A stretch of 13,767 bases of DNA, taken from Candidatus Faecivivens stercorigallinarum. GTDB lineage: Bacteria > Bacillota > Clostridia > Oscillospirales > Ruminococcaceae. A program made the translations under genes and the position numbers. Below the pieces are notes generated by a model. The model worked only from the letters and a program-made list of their open reading frames with translations, did no database searches and was not told where the DNA came from. Below are positions 1-6,703 of the stretch, one piece after another. The stretch spans positions 1 to 13,767 of the forward strand of contig DVLN01000216.1 in the NCBI GenBank assembly GCA_018715465.1, in the 5' to 3' direction. Each line of letters starts with the position of its first letter. The stretch's first letter is position 1.

Positions 1-1
1 C

Positions 2-1708
2 GGAGAATTGTATAAACCGGACAGTGTCAGTATTGGCGGTGGTCGGGGAAATGGCCAGAATTTTGATATGGAAAAGATGTTTGCAGAGGATGGTCAGGAA
101 ACTGAGTCTGCTCCGTCTGAACAGCGTGAAAACTGGTCGGATACAAATAATGATGTTTTTCCCCAGCTGGAAGATTTGTCGTCTGAAGATATTTTAAATG
201 CACTTGAGTCAGCGGGATTGGATGTTTCCATTCCTGATACAGTGGATCAGACTGATGTACAGCAGGTGATGGAGGCGATTCTGGAAAAATCTGATATGCG
301 GGAAGTACTGGACGCATTGCGGCAAAACGGCAGTGAAGACAGCCAGACCCGAATGGGAAAAGGGGGCGGCGGTGGCATGAGCAGCGAGGACACTTTGCTG
401 CAATATATTGACGACGACCCGGACAGCTATTCCAATATCTTTTCATCGGCTAAAACAGATATTACGGATGCGGATAAACAACGGCTGATCACATCGCTGA
501 AAACCCTGTCGGGGATTGTAGATGGAACTGTAGATGCTGTGGAGGCGGCAGAGGTTGTTGATATTGAGTCGGTTATCCGGTATTTTGTAGTCCATAATTT
601 TGTCTGCAATGGCGACAGTTATACAGGCTCAATTGTCCACAATTATTATCTGTACGAAGAAAATGGCGTGATGGAAATGATTCCGTGGGATTATAACCTT
701 GCATTTGGTGGATTTTCCGGCGGAGGAATGGGCAGCAGCCTGACCAGTGAGGTTAATTCTCCGATTGATACGCCGGTCAGCAGCGGTGATATTTCGGAAC
801 GGCCAATGGTTGCATGGATATTTTCCAGTGAAGAATATGCCGACTTATATCATCAAATCTATGCCGAGTTTATCGAAAAATGGTTTGACAGCGGCTATTT
901 TGAGCAGTTGTTTGATCAGACTGTTTCGATGATTTCTGCGTATGTAGAAAAAGACCCCACTGCTTTTTGCAGTTATAATGAATTTGAAGAGGGCGTCAGC
1001 ACCCTTCGGCAGTTTTGCCTGCTGCGCGCTCAGAGCGTTTCCGGTCAGCTGGACGGTACAATTCCTTCTACCCAGGATGGCCAGAATGCCGATAGCAGCA
1101 TGCTGATAGATGCTTCTTCGTTGGATGCAGAAGCGATGGGCGGCCAGTCAATGGGCGGAATGCCGGGTGGTGGAGGCGGTATGATGTCTGAGAATGGTCA
1201 GAAAATGCCGTTAAACTCGGAGAGCTTTGGACAAATGTCAGATGGCAGCACACCTTCCAGTGAAGAAAGTGCCGATGGAGCTTCGTCGACAGGCTTTGAT
1301 GGGGAGGTTGCAGATCGGCCAGCTGATCCGTCTGATGGTGCAGAGGGCCCAAGTGATATGAAAGCACCAATCGGTTCAGAAGATACTGGCGGGGCTGTAT
1401 CAACAGATTTGGATGAAAATTCGGTGCCTGGTCAGATGGAGTCAATTACTTTAGAGGAATCACCGTCGTCAGATGACAATGTTCAGCCGGAGCAGCAGTC
1501 GGAAGAAGCTTTCGATCAGTCATTTACTCCACCAGATAGTGGTGGGTTCCCGGAAAGGATGGATATGCCGACAGACGGAGGAATGCAGCCTGGAAATGGG
1601 ATACCAGGCCAATCGGCCGGCAATACTGTCCAATGGATATGGATACTGCTCTGCGCTGGCGTTCTGTTGGCGGGTATAGCAGTCGTTAAAGTTTACCGGC
1701 ACTGGTAA
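2..1708 (+). CDS. CotH kinase family protein, membrane-anchored (5' end cut off by window)
   Basis: CotH proteins are atypical protein kinases; the Bacillus enzyme phosphorylates spore coat proteins, and clostridial relatives are often large and membrane-anchored. The frame is already open at base 2, so the N-terminus lies outside the window. Residue numbers below count from the TTG at position 8. The family block is clear: YKPDS plus a Gly-rich strip (2-18), LQYIDDDPDSYSNIF (131-145), RYFVVHNFVCNGDSYTGS (191-208), HNYYLY (211-216) and PWDYNLAFGGF (226-236), whose Asp228 fits the metal-binding Asp of the kinase fold. Residues 30-125 form an acidic, Gly-ending insertion. From about 345 the chain becomes a low-complexity Ser/Gly/Met/Asp-rich stretch, ending in one hydrophobic helix (541-561) and a short basic tail. 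This predicts an outside-facing catalytic part held by a C-terminal anchor. The cotJ operon lies downstream. The substrate is unknown, and a role outside spores is possible. Confidence 0.9.
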   Translation, partial: GELYKPDSVSIGGGRGNGQNFDMEKMFAEDGQETESAPSEQRENWSDTNNDVFPQLEDLSSEDILNALESAGLDVSIPDTVDQTDVQQVMEAILEKSDMREVLDALRQNGSEDSQTRMGKGGGGGMSSEDTLLQYIDDDPDSYSNIFSSAKTDITDADKQRLITSLKTLSGIVDGTVDAVEAAEVVDIESVIRYFVVHNFVCNGDSYTGSIVHNYYLYEENGVMEMIPWDYNLAFGGFSGGGMGSSLTSEVNSPIDTPVSSGDISERPMVAWIFSSEEYADLYHQIYAEFIEKWFDSGYFEQLFDQTVSMISAYVEKDPTAFCSYNEFEEGVSTLRQFCLLRAQSVSGQLDGTIPSTQDGQNADSSMLIDASSLDAEAMGGQSMGGMPGGGGGMMSENGQKMPLNSESFGQMSDGSTPSSEESADGASSTGFDGEVADRPADPSDGAEGPSDMKAPIGSEDTGGAVSTDLDENSVPGQMESITLEESPSSDDNVQPEQQSEEAFDQSFTPPDSGGFPERMDMPTDGGMQPGNGIPGQSAGNTVQWIWILLCAGVLLAGIAVVKVYRHW

Positions 1709-1714
1709 AATATG

Positions 1715-1750
1715 AGGCACAGTTGCTTTTTGGGCAGCTGTGCCTTTTTG
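1715..1750 (+). terminator. Rho-independent terminator of the cotH-like gene
   Basis: Arms AGGCACAGTTGC (1715-1726) and GCAGCTGTGCCT (1734-1745) pair over 12 bp with a single G-T wobble. The loop is short and T-rich, and the run TTTTT follows directly. It starts a few bases after the TAA of the preceding gene and separates that gene from the cotJ operon. Confidence 0.85.
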
Positions 1751-1789
1751 GTGCTTGTCCGGCAAAATACACCCCTTTTTTGACAGCCG

Positions 1790-1797
1790 CATATAAT
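1790..1797 (+). promoter_or_regulatory. Possible sigma-E type -10 element for cotJ
   Basis: CATATAAT matches the sigma-E -10 consensus (CATACANT) at all but one informative position. It lies about 57 bases before the cotJA start. In Bacillus subtilis the cotJ operon is transcribed by mother-cell sigma-E, so the location fits. No convincing sigma-E -35 element at the usual spacing was found, and no good sigma-A pair is present. The assignment is therefore tentative. Confidence 0.35.
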
Positions 1798-1804
1798 GGC
1801 AGGA

Positions 1805-1832
1805 CAGCGGACAGTCAACTGATCGTCCGCTG
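1805..1832 (+). other. Leader hairpin upstream of cotJA
   Basis: CAGCGGAC (1805-1812) pairs perfectly with GTCCGCTG (1825-1832) across a 12-base loop. It sits between the possible promoter and the cotJA ribosome binding site. No T-run follows, so it is not a terminator. It could be a transcript 5' stabiliser or a protein site; this is inferred from structure only. Confidence 0.4.
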
Positions 1833-1854
1833 CCAATAGAAAGGTGGGATTTTT

Positions 1855-2073
1855 TTGTCAGAACAGATCAAGCTGGGCGGCTGTGTCAATATGCCGGATA
1901 AAGTCTCAGGACAGAGTCCTCTTGACAGTTTGCCGCTGGGGATGAGCTATCTGCCGATGAGCAAATGGGAAAGCCTGTATGACCCGGAAGTTGGGCTGGA
2001 AAGGGGCACTATTTTTGCCTGCCTGGATCTTCCGTTTATTGGTAAGGAGGCGGCCGCCGATGGAAAAGACTGA
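1855..2073 (+). CDS. cotJA: Spore coat associated protein CotJA
   Basis: A 72-residue protein of the CotJA family, a small component of the spore coat made in the mother cell and encoded with CotJB and CotJC. The core is typical: PLGMSYLPMSKWESLYDPEVG (about 27-47), then GTIFACLDLPFIG (51-63), a short pattern built around a conserved YxPxxxWxxLYxPExGLxxGTIFxxLxxPF arrangement. The start is a TTG, chosen because AGGTGGGA ends 5-6 bases upstream and no ATG or GTG is better placed. The last 14 bases overlap the beginning of cotJB, implying translational coupling. The protein has no catalytic motif; it is thought to act structurally with the other CotJ proteins. Confidence 0.93.
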   Translation: MSEQIKLGGCVNMPDKVSGQSPLDSLPLGMSYLPMSKWESLYDPEVGLERGTIFACLDLPFIGKEAAADGKD

Positions 2074-2404
2074 AATGCTATCAGATATGGTGGGAATGCC
2101 CCCGCTTCAGACAGCCAAAGAGGAAGGAAACCGGCCGCCGGAGGGATGTCCGCCCATCAGCTGTGAGGAAAAAAAAGCACTGCTACGTGAGATCAGAGTT
2201 TGCACTTTTGCGCTGATCGAAGCAAAGCTCTTCCTTGACAGTCACCCGGATGACCGCCAGGCGATTGCTTTTTACCGCAAGCACCGGGAAACACTCCGTC
2301 AGCTGGAGAACAAGTGGGAAAACTGTACCGGTGAGATGTTCAATAAAAATGCAAGCCGCTGGACCTGGGTAGATACGCCCTGGCCCTGGCAAAGTGAACT
2401 GTAA
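2060..2404 (+). CDS. cotJB: Spore coat protein CotJB
   Basis: A 114-residue member of the CotJB family, the middle gene of the cotJ operon and a small structural protein of the spore coat. The conserved C-terminal region is seen: LLREIRVCTFALIEAKLFLD (about 43-62) followed by HPDD, an AIAFYRKHRE helix and the ending WTWVDTPWPWQSEL, close to the usual WPWxxxL finish of this family. The reading frame stays open further upstream, but the ATG at 2060 is preceded nine bases away by a near-perfect AAGGAGG and gives the usual start. The N-terminal 35 residues, rich in Pro, Glu and Gly, are a little longer than the core family. It overlaps cotJA and is separated from cotJC by 14 bases that contain AAAGGGGG. 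Confidence 0.93.
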   Translation: MEKTEMLSDMVGMPPLQTAKEEGNRPPEGCPPISCEEKKALLREIRVCTFALIEAKLFLDSHPDDRQAIAFYRKHRETLRQLENKWENCTGEMFNKNASRWTWVDTPWPWQSEL

Positions 2405-2418
2405 AGGGGGCGGGCAAT

Positions 2419-3042
2419 ATGTGGAGCTATGATAAAAGATTGATCCATCCGGTGAAAGTCAAAAAACCTGACCCAATGAGCGCGTCCATCATTATTACTC
2501 AGCTCGGTGGACCGCATGGTGAGCTGGGGGCAGCTACTCGCTATTTACAGCAGCGGTATTCAATGCCATATGGGGAATTGATCGGTATTCTGACGGATGT
2601 TGGTACAGAAGAGCTGGCGCATATCGAAATGATCTCAGCGATCATTTATCAGCTGACCCGTAATCTGTCGGAAGAGGAAATCAATAAAAAAGGCTTTGCG
2701 CCGTACTTTGTCGACCATACGACCGGCGTATATCCGCAGGCTGCTTCCGGGGTGCCTTTTTCTGCCGGAGGATTGTCGGTATCGGGCGATACTTTTGCCG
2801 ACCTGCATGAGGATATGGCTGCTGAACAGAAAGCACGTCTTTCTTATGACAACATTCTGCGGCTGGTGGATGACCCGGATGTCAAGGATGCGATCCGTTT
2901 CCTGCGGGAACGGGAGATTGTCCACTTCCACCGCTTCGGCGAAGCGATTCGGATTGCACAGGATAAGGTCAATGCCCGCAATTTCTACGCATTTAACCCT
3001 TCTTTCGATACGGCAAAAGCAAATCTGATTGAAAAATGCTGA
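2419..3042 (+). CDS. cotJC: Spore coat manganese catalase CotJC
   Basis: A 207-residue non-haem manganese catalase homologue that breaks hydrogen peroxide into water and oxygen; CotJC is a coat protein of spores. The dinuclear manganese ligands can be placed by alignment to the family: Glu35 in GPHGELGA, Glu65 and His68 in TEELAHIE, Glu136 in MAAEQKAR and His169 in REIVHFHRFGE. The 33-residue gap between the last two matches the known enzymes. The length suits the short CotJC group rather than the longer vegetative Mn catalases. The ATG is preceded by AAAGGGGGCGGG. It is the third gene of the cotJ operon and ends just before a hairpin terminator. It faces bcp, a thiol peroxidase, so two unrelated peroxide scavengers meet tail to tail. 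Confidence 0.96.
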   Translation: MWSYDKRLIHPVKVKKPDPMSASIIITQLGGPHGELGAATRYLQQRYSMPYGELIGILTDVGTEELAHIEMISAIIYQLTRNLSEEEINKKGFAPYFVDHTTGVYPQAASGVPFSAGGLSVSGDTFADLHEDMAAEQKARLSYDNILRLVDDPDVKDAIRFLREREIVHFHRFGEAIRIAQDKVNARNFYAFNPSFDTAKANLIEKC

Positions 3043-3072
3043 TTCCCGGTATAATCAGATAGACAAACAAAT

Positions 3073-3103
3073 GCCCCGCAGCTGGTATCTCCGGCTGCGG
3101 GGC
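3073..3103. terminator. Bidirectional terminator between cotJC and bcp
   Basis: GCCCCGCAGCTGG (3073-3085) pairs with CCGGCTGCGGGGC (3091-3103) over 13 bp with one G-T pair and a 5-base loop. Read on the minus strand it is followed by ATTTGTTTGTCT, a broken T-tract. On the plus strand the downstream sequence is only moderately T-rich. It lies between two convergent operons and probably serves both, more strongly the minus-strand one. Confidence 0.75.
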
Positions 3104-3121
3104 GTAAGATTTATTGGAGTT

Positions 3122-3592
3122 TTACTTTCCGGCCTGTTCGTCCAGCCAGGAAAGGATTTCGGCAGCATGCGTATCCGGTTTGACCTTGGGAAAGACTTTT
3201 TCAATCACGCCATTTTCGTCGATCAGATAGGTGGAACGTACAACGCCCATGCTGACCTTTCCATACATTTTCTTCTCTTTCCAGACATCATACGCCTGGA
3301 TTACTTGCAGTTCCGGGTCGGACAGCAGGATAAACGGCAATTCAAACTTGGTTGAAAAACGCAAGTGAGAAGCCTGTGAGTCTTTGCTCACACCGATGAC
3401 AACAATGTTGCGTGCCTGATATTCCTGATAGGCAGATGCAAAAGCAACCGCTTCACGGGTGCATCCAGGAGTGTTGTCCCGGGGATAAAAATACAGAATA
3501 ACCTTTTTCCCTGCAAAAGACGACAAACTGACCATATCGCCATTTTGGTCGGGAAGGGTGAAAAGGGGAGCTTTGGTATTGGCTTCAAGCAT
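3122..3592 (-). CDS. bcp: BCP/PrxQ-type peroxiredoxin (thiol peroxidase), likely 1-Cys
   Basis: A 156-residue peroxiredoxin of the bacterioferritin comigratory protein (PrxQ) group, which reduces hydrogen peroxide and organic peroxides in the cytoplasm using thioredoxin or a similar thiol donor. Seen: APLFTLPDQNGDMVSL near the N-terminus, then FYPRDNTPGCTREA with the peroxidatic Cys44 in the PxxxTPGCT motif, then GVSKD and STYLIDENG. Many family members have a resolving Cys five residues after the first; here that position is Val49 and there is no other cysteine in the protein, so it should work as a 1-Cys enzyme. The ATG follows AAGGAGGAAAT, which lies inside the end of yaaA, only two bases upstream. 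It is the last gene of the six-gene operon. Confidence 0.95.
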   Translation of the reverse strand: MLEANTKAPLFTLPDQNGDMVSLSSFAGKKVILYFYPRDNTPGCTREAVAFASAYQEYQARNIVVIGVSKDSQASHLRFSTKFELPFILLSDPELQVIQAYDVWKEKKMYGKVSMGVVRSTYLIDENGVIEKVFPKVKPDTHAAEILSWLDEQAGK

Positions 3593-3594
3593 TG

Positions 3595-4344
3595 TTATAT
3601 TTCCTCCTTGATAAACAGATAGGTTTGCTGTGTGGATTTTTCGGGCAGGTACCGATAGCCCAGCCGGTCAAAACTGCGTACCCCTTCCGGGGTCTGAATC
3701 TGATTTTCCGCAAGGTAACGCACCATTTCTCCGCGTGCCATCTTGCACAGGGTGCCTTTTTCAACCAGTTTTCCATTTGCTTGTTCGGCAAAAACGCAGG
3801 TGATCATGACTGCCTCTTTGGGCAGATAACGGGAGATACAACGGCTGTACTCCTTGGAGGCAAGGTTCAGGATACAGTTGCTTTCCGACATCAGCTGATC
3901 GGCAAGTTTTTTGCCCCAGTATCCGTACAAATCTTTTTTACCGTCTGCCTCCAACTTTGCCTGCATCTCCAGCCGGTAAGGGGTCACCCCGTCGAACGGA
4001 CGCAAAATTCCATACAGCCCTGACAGGATGCGCAGATGCTTCTGGATATATTCCAATGCCCTGTCGGTAAAGACGCCTGGTGCCATATACTGATATTGAA
4101 TACCGTCATAGGCGAGGATGGCTGGCGTCAATTGATGGTACAGATCCATCCGTTGCAGCCGTTCAATGTTTTGTTGCAGGATTTTATCGTTGCATTTCCA
4201 CAGTGCTTGCAGCTGTTGGGGCGTCATTTGCTGAAGCTGTGCGGCCAGCTGCCGTGCCTGTTCGACAAAGACCGGCAGTCCCTGGCAATCAAAACTGTCG
4301 GTATCAGTCCGCATCTTTTTTGCTGGTGAAATTATGATCTGCAT
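3595..4344 (-). CDS. yaaA: Peroxide stress protein YaaA
   Basis: A 249-residue member of the YaaA (UPF0246, DUF328) family. In Escherichia coli YaaA is induced by OxyR and lowers free intracellular iron during peroxide stress, limiting hydroxyl-radical damage to DNA and protein. Recognised by the N-terminal IIISPAKKM (3-11), AYDGIQY (79-85), LSGLYGILRPFD (107-118), PYRLEM (122-127) and LNLASKEYS. The full length is normal for the family. The ATG is preceded by AAAGGG about nine bases away. The stop codon is only two bases from the bcp start, and the upstream flavodoxin/ferredoxin gene ends six bases before yaaA. Pairing an iron/peroxide protein with a peroxidase makes functional sense. The biochemical mechanism of the family remains partly open. 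Confidence 0.95.
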   Translation of the reverse strand: MQIIISPAKKMRTDTDSFDCQGLPVFVEQARQLAAQLQQMTPQQLQALWKCNDKILQQNIERLQRMDLYHQLTPAILAYDGIQYQYMAPGVFTDRALEYIQKHLRILSGLYGILRPFDGVTPYRLEMQAKLEADGKKDLYGYWGKKLADQLMSESNCILNLASKEYSRCISRYLPKEAVMITCVFAEQANGKLVEKGTLCKMARGEMVRYLAENQIQTPEGVRSFDRLGYRYLPEKSTQQTYLFIKEEI

Positions 4345-4350
4345 GATATT

Positions 4351-5133
4351 TTACCCTTTGCCGGCACTGCCTTTCCCTTGCTTTTGATATTCTGGACATT
4401 GGTACCGGTTTTTGCCTCGGGTCTTCTTTCCGTACTCAATTGCGACAGAGGGACAGCCGTTGAGACAGGCTGTGCAGTGGGTGCAGTTGTTTCCCCATAC
4501 CGGCCGTCCATTCTTCATATGAATATTGTTGAGCGGACAAACCCGTACGCATTTTCCACAGCTGATACAGCTGTTGGTGGCGTGAAATGGAGCGGTCTTA
4601 ATCTGGAAACGATAAAATCCCTGGTTGATGATACCGCTTTTGATTCGATCCAGCCAGTTGTGGGACAGTGCGGGGAAATCTTGCCGGTCACGGATTATGC
4701 TTGCAGCTTGTGTTAATGAATCTGTGGCCTTTGTGAGGATCTGCCGGCTTTTGTTCGGGTCGGGTGCAGGAAACATGATAATATAGTTGTCTGGCATAAT
4801 GGTTGGCCAGACACCTCGGAAGTGCAGCCCCTTTTCTTTGCAAAGTGCTTCAATCTGCTGATCGGCATAGCCTGTCTCCCCACCGCAGGTCAGGATAAAA
4901 TAGGCATCCTGGTTGTCCAGAAAACGTGTCTGGCGGATAAAGTCGGCAAAGATATGCGGCATCTGCCAGCTGTAGGTCGGCGAGACAAAAATCCAGGGTG
5001 TTTCGGAATAAAATTCACCTTTTTGGTTGTTTTTGATCCAAGCTCCCGCATCGGTGACCGGCTCATTCAGTTGGTCAGCCAGCATTTGAGCTGCGTAGCG
5101 GCTGTTCCCGGTCGCAGAAAAATAAATAATCAT
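4351..5133 (-). CDS. EFR1 family flavodoxin/ferredoxin electron carrier
   Basis: A 260-residue protein joining a flavodoxin-like domain (1 to about 165) with a two-cluster ferredoxin domain (185-235). The flavodoxin part opens with IIYFSATGNSRYAA, the FMN phosphate-binding loop, and has SPTYSWQMPHIFADF (51-65) and TCGGETG (82-88) as further flavin loops. The ferredoxin part holds two CxxCxxCxxxC groups, Cys189/192/195/199 and Cys217/220/223/227, each followed by Pro, typical for two [4Fe-4S] clusters. Such EFR1-type proteins are common in anaerobic Firmicutes and are inferred to move low-potential electrons; no partner is known. The C-terminal 25 residues are basic and probably disordered. 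The start ATG follows AAAGGGGG. Neighbours are a rhodanese lipoprotein 21 bases upstream and yaaA 6 bases downstream. Confidence 0.92.
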   Translation of the reverse strand: MIIYFSATGNSRYAAQMLADQLNEPVTDAGAWIKNNQKGEFYSETPWIFVSPTYSWQMPHIFADFIRQTRFLDNQDAYFILTCGGETGYADQQIEALCKEKGLHFRGVWPTIMPDNYIIMFPAPDPNKSRQILTKATDSLTQAASIIRDRQDFPALSHNWLDRIKSGIINQGFYRFQIKTAPFHATNSCISCGKCVRVCPLNNIHMKNGRPVWGNNCTHCTACLNGCPSVAIEYGKKTRGKNRYQCPEYQKQGKGSAGKG

Positions 5134-5154
5134 TGTATAACCCCCTTTGTTGGC

Positions 5155-5559
5155 TCAGGATTCAATATCATATGGCCAGTCTGTGATCCCACCAAATTCA
5201 TATACCTGTGTATACCCTAGATCAGCCAGTGTGGAAGCAGCGGTTTTGCTTCGGTTTCCGCTCCGGCAATATACCAGAAGCACCGTGTCTTGATCCGGGA
5301 TCAGCTGCTGTGCTGTCGACTGGTCGATCGTACCGACCGGGAAAAGGACTGCCCCTGGGATATGGCCAGTGTTGTATTCATTCTCTTCACGGACGTCCAG
5401 AATCAGACAGTCTGTCTGAGAATCCATCATATCTTTTGCCTCGCTGGCAGAGATCTGTTGGTATTGGGCTTGTTGGACAGAATCGCCGCATCCGGTAACG
5501 ATACAGGTGAGCATAATCAGAAGGCTTGATAAAAACAGTTTGAAAGAAATTTTTTTCAA
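5155..5559 (-). CDS. Rhodanese-like domain lipoprotein
   Basis: A small exported protein with a single rhodanese domain, which in this fold carries sulfane sulfur or other oxidised thiol adducts on a catalytic cysteine. The start used is TTG at 5559, giving 134 residues: a GAGGTGA ribosome binding site lies 5-6 bases before it. The GTG three codons upstream would overlap that site and is less likely. The N-terminus is KK followed by a hydrophobic run ending in the lipobox VTGC, so Cys24 should be lipidated and the protein anchored outside the membrane. The rhodanese core shows LILDVREENEY, TGHIPGAV and the active-site loop CRSGNRS (Cys98), ending in GGITDWPY. It sits between a DNA repair gene and the flavodoxin/ferredoxin gene. 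Its sulfur or redox partner is unknown. Confidence 0.9.
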   Translation of the reverse strand: MKKISFKLFLSSLLIMLTCIVTGCGDSVQQAQYQQISASEAKDMMDSQTDCLILDVREENEYNTGHIPGAVLFPVGTIDQSTAQQLIPDQDTVLLVYCRSGNRSKTAASTLADLGYTQVYEFGGITDWPYDIES

Positions 5560-5575
5560 CCAGTTCACCTCGGTT

Positions 5576-6274
5576 TTATGGCGTATAGGGTATTTTTTCT
5601 TTCCTTTTCAAAGAACGGAGATAATTTTTTGTCTCTGTATCAATCCGCAGGCTTTCCACTGCCTTCTGGATGGTTTTGTTATGAGTCCAGATATCCAGAC
5701 ACTCGTTTTCCAGATAAGGAATCGTTGCATGGTACTGTTTGGCAAGTGCAGTCGCAAAATACCAGGCGACCATCATCCGCACATAATAGTGGCCATTCTG
5801 AATGTTCGCTACCTGTCGGAGCTGTCCACAGTCAAACTGCTTGTCCAGATAAAACCGCATCAGTACCCCAATGCCGAAACGGATGGTATAAGGGTGGTCG
5901 GAAGAAAGCCATCGTTTAATTGCACGAGTTAGCTCTTCAGATGGATGTTTAAGGACAGTTGGCGCTAGCAGGTCACAGGTTGCCCAGTTATCGACAAAGG
6001 GCAGAAAATGATCCAGTGCGTCAAAAATCATTGGTTGTTTCATTCGGTTGATCAGCAGTCCGTGCAGATTATTTTCATCATAATACTGATGGGGTAGCTG
6101 CTGCAAAAAACGGTTTGCTTCGGGTGTTCGGGCAAAATCCGCGGCAAATTTGCGCAGTACCGGCATACGAATACCGATTACTGTATCCGGGTCGATATCG
6201 GGGATCAGTTTGCACTGAAACCGTTTATAGTCTTTGTCTCCGAGGTCAAAAAGCTGCTGTTTCCAGTCGGTCAT
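5576..6274 (-). CDS. DNA alkylation repair protein (AlkD-like, ALK HEAT repeats)
   Basis: A 232-residue protein of the DNA_alkylation (AlkC/AlkD) family, HEAT-like-repeat DNA glycosylases that remove positively charged alkylated bases such as 3- and 7-methylpurines. In Bacillus cereus AlkD the key residues are Trp109, Asp113 and Arg148. Here DNWATCD supplies Trp97 and Asp101 with the same spacing, and Arg132 in YTIRFGIGVL is the likely counterpart. Other family signs are GIRMPVLRKFA (34-44) and NIQNGHYYVRMMVAWYFATAL, a helix typical of this group. The length is in the usual range. The ATG overlaps the stop of the upstream deformylase-like gene as ATGA, so the two are translationally coupled. 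CGGAG lies before the start. Activity on a specific lesion cannot be read from sequence alone. Confidence 0.92.
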   Translation of the reverse strand: MTDWKQQLFDLGDKDYKRFQCKLIPDIDPDTVIGIRMPVLRKFAADFARTPEANRFLQQLPHQYYDENNLHGLLINRMKQPMIFDALDHFLPFVDNWATCDLLAPTVLKHPSEELTRAIKRWLSSDHPYTIRFGIGVLMRFYLDKQFDCGQLRQVANIQNGHYYVRMMVAWYFATALAKQYHATIPYLENECLDIWTHNKTIQKAVESLRIDTETKNYLRSLKRKEKIPYTP

Positions 6275-6681
6275 ATCAAAACTCCGTTACAGTGGTCAAT
6301 CTCATGCTGGATAATTTGTGCGGTCCAGCCGGTGAATGTTTTCATGCGGACAGAAAAGTCTGCATCCCAAAAGCGAACCTTGATGGAACGGAACCGGTCG
6401 GTTTCCCGGACACCTTCCAGCGAAAGACAACCTTCTTCGGTATGGTACCGGCCAGTTGAACGGAGTATCTCCGGGTTAAACATCAAAAGCAGACGGCCGT
6501 CATCGTTGACAGCAATGATCCGTTTATAAACGCCGATCATATTGGCAGCCATCCCGACGCATTCCTGCTGATGTGCCCGCAGGGTATCCAGAAGATCCTG
6601 GCCTGTCTGAAGGTCTGCTGGGGTTGCATTAACAGATTTTCGAGCGAGGGAGAGTGGGTCTTTATTGATTGGCTGAATCAT
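6271..6681 (-). CDS. Peptide deformylase-like protein with altered motif I
   Basis: A 136-residue metal-dependent amidase homologue of peptide deformylase, which removes the formyl group from the first methionine of new proteins. Metal ligands are present: Cys85 in EGCLSL (motif II, 83-88) and the HEIDH pair His126/His130 with Glu127 (motif III). Motif I differs from the classic GxGxAAxQ: the sequence reads CVGMAANMIG (41-50), with Cys41 for the first Gly and Met48 in place of the catalytic-site Gln. The chain is shorter than the usual 150-190 residues and stops just after motif III, lacking the C-terminal helix. It may be a secondary deformylase or a homologue with another substrate, with the main def elsewhere beside fmt. 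It is the first gene of the operon; AAAGGA precedes the ATG. Confidence 0.88.
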   Translation of the reverse strand: MIQPINKDPLSLARKSVNATPADLQTGQDLLDTLRAHQQECVGMAANMIGVYKRIIAVNDDGRLLLMFNPEILRSTGRYHTEEGCLSLEGVRETDRFRSIKVRFWDADFSVRMKTFTGWTAQIIQHEIDHCNGVLI

Positions 6682-6703
6682 AGGATGGGTCCTTTCTGTA
6701 GCG

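Noticed and set aside
1068..1445. Minus-strand frame inside the CotH-like gene
   Set aside because: It arises opposite the low-complexity Ser/Asp-rich region, whose skewed composition removes stops; the product is His/Ser/Leu-rich without features.
1779..1796. Sigma-A promoter from TTGACA and TATAAT before cotJ
   Set aside because: Both hexamers are present but only six bases apart, far from the 16-18 needed, so they cannot work as a pair.
1979..2059. Longer form of CotJB beginning at 1979
   Set aside because: The extra 27 codons lie within cotJA in another frame; the ATG at 2060 has AAGGAGG at the right distance and gives the normal family start.
3592..4023. 143-codon plus-strand frame opposite yaaA
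   Set aside because: It is a shadow of yaaA, which shows the full family signature; no ribosome binding site or domain supports the plus-strand reading.
5560..5568. GTG start for the rhodanese lipoprotein
   Set aside because: The GTG overlaps the only Shine-Dalgarno-like sequence (GAGGTGA), which is well spaced for the TTG at 5559. The GTG form differs by only three residues, so the product is the same in practice.
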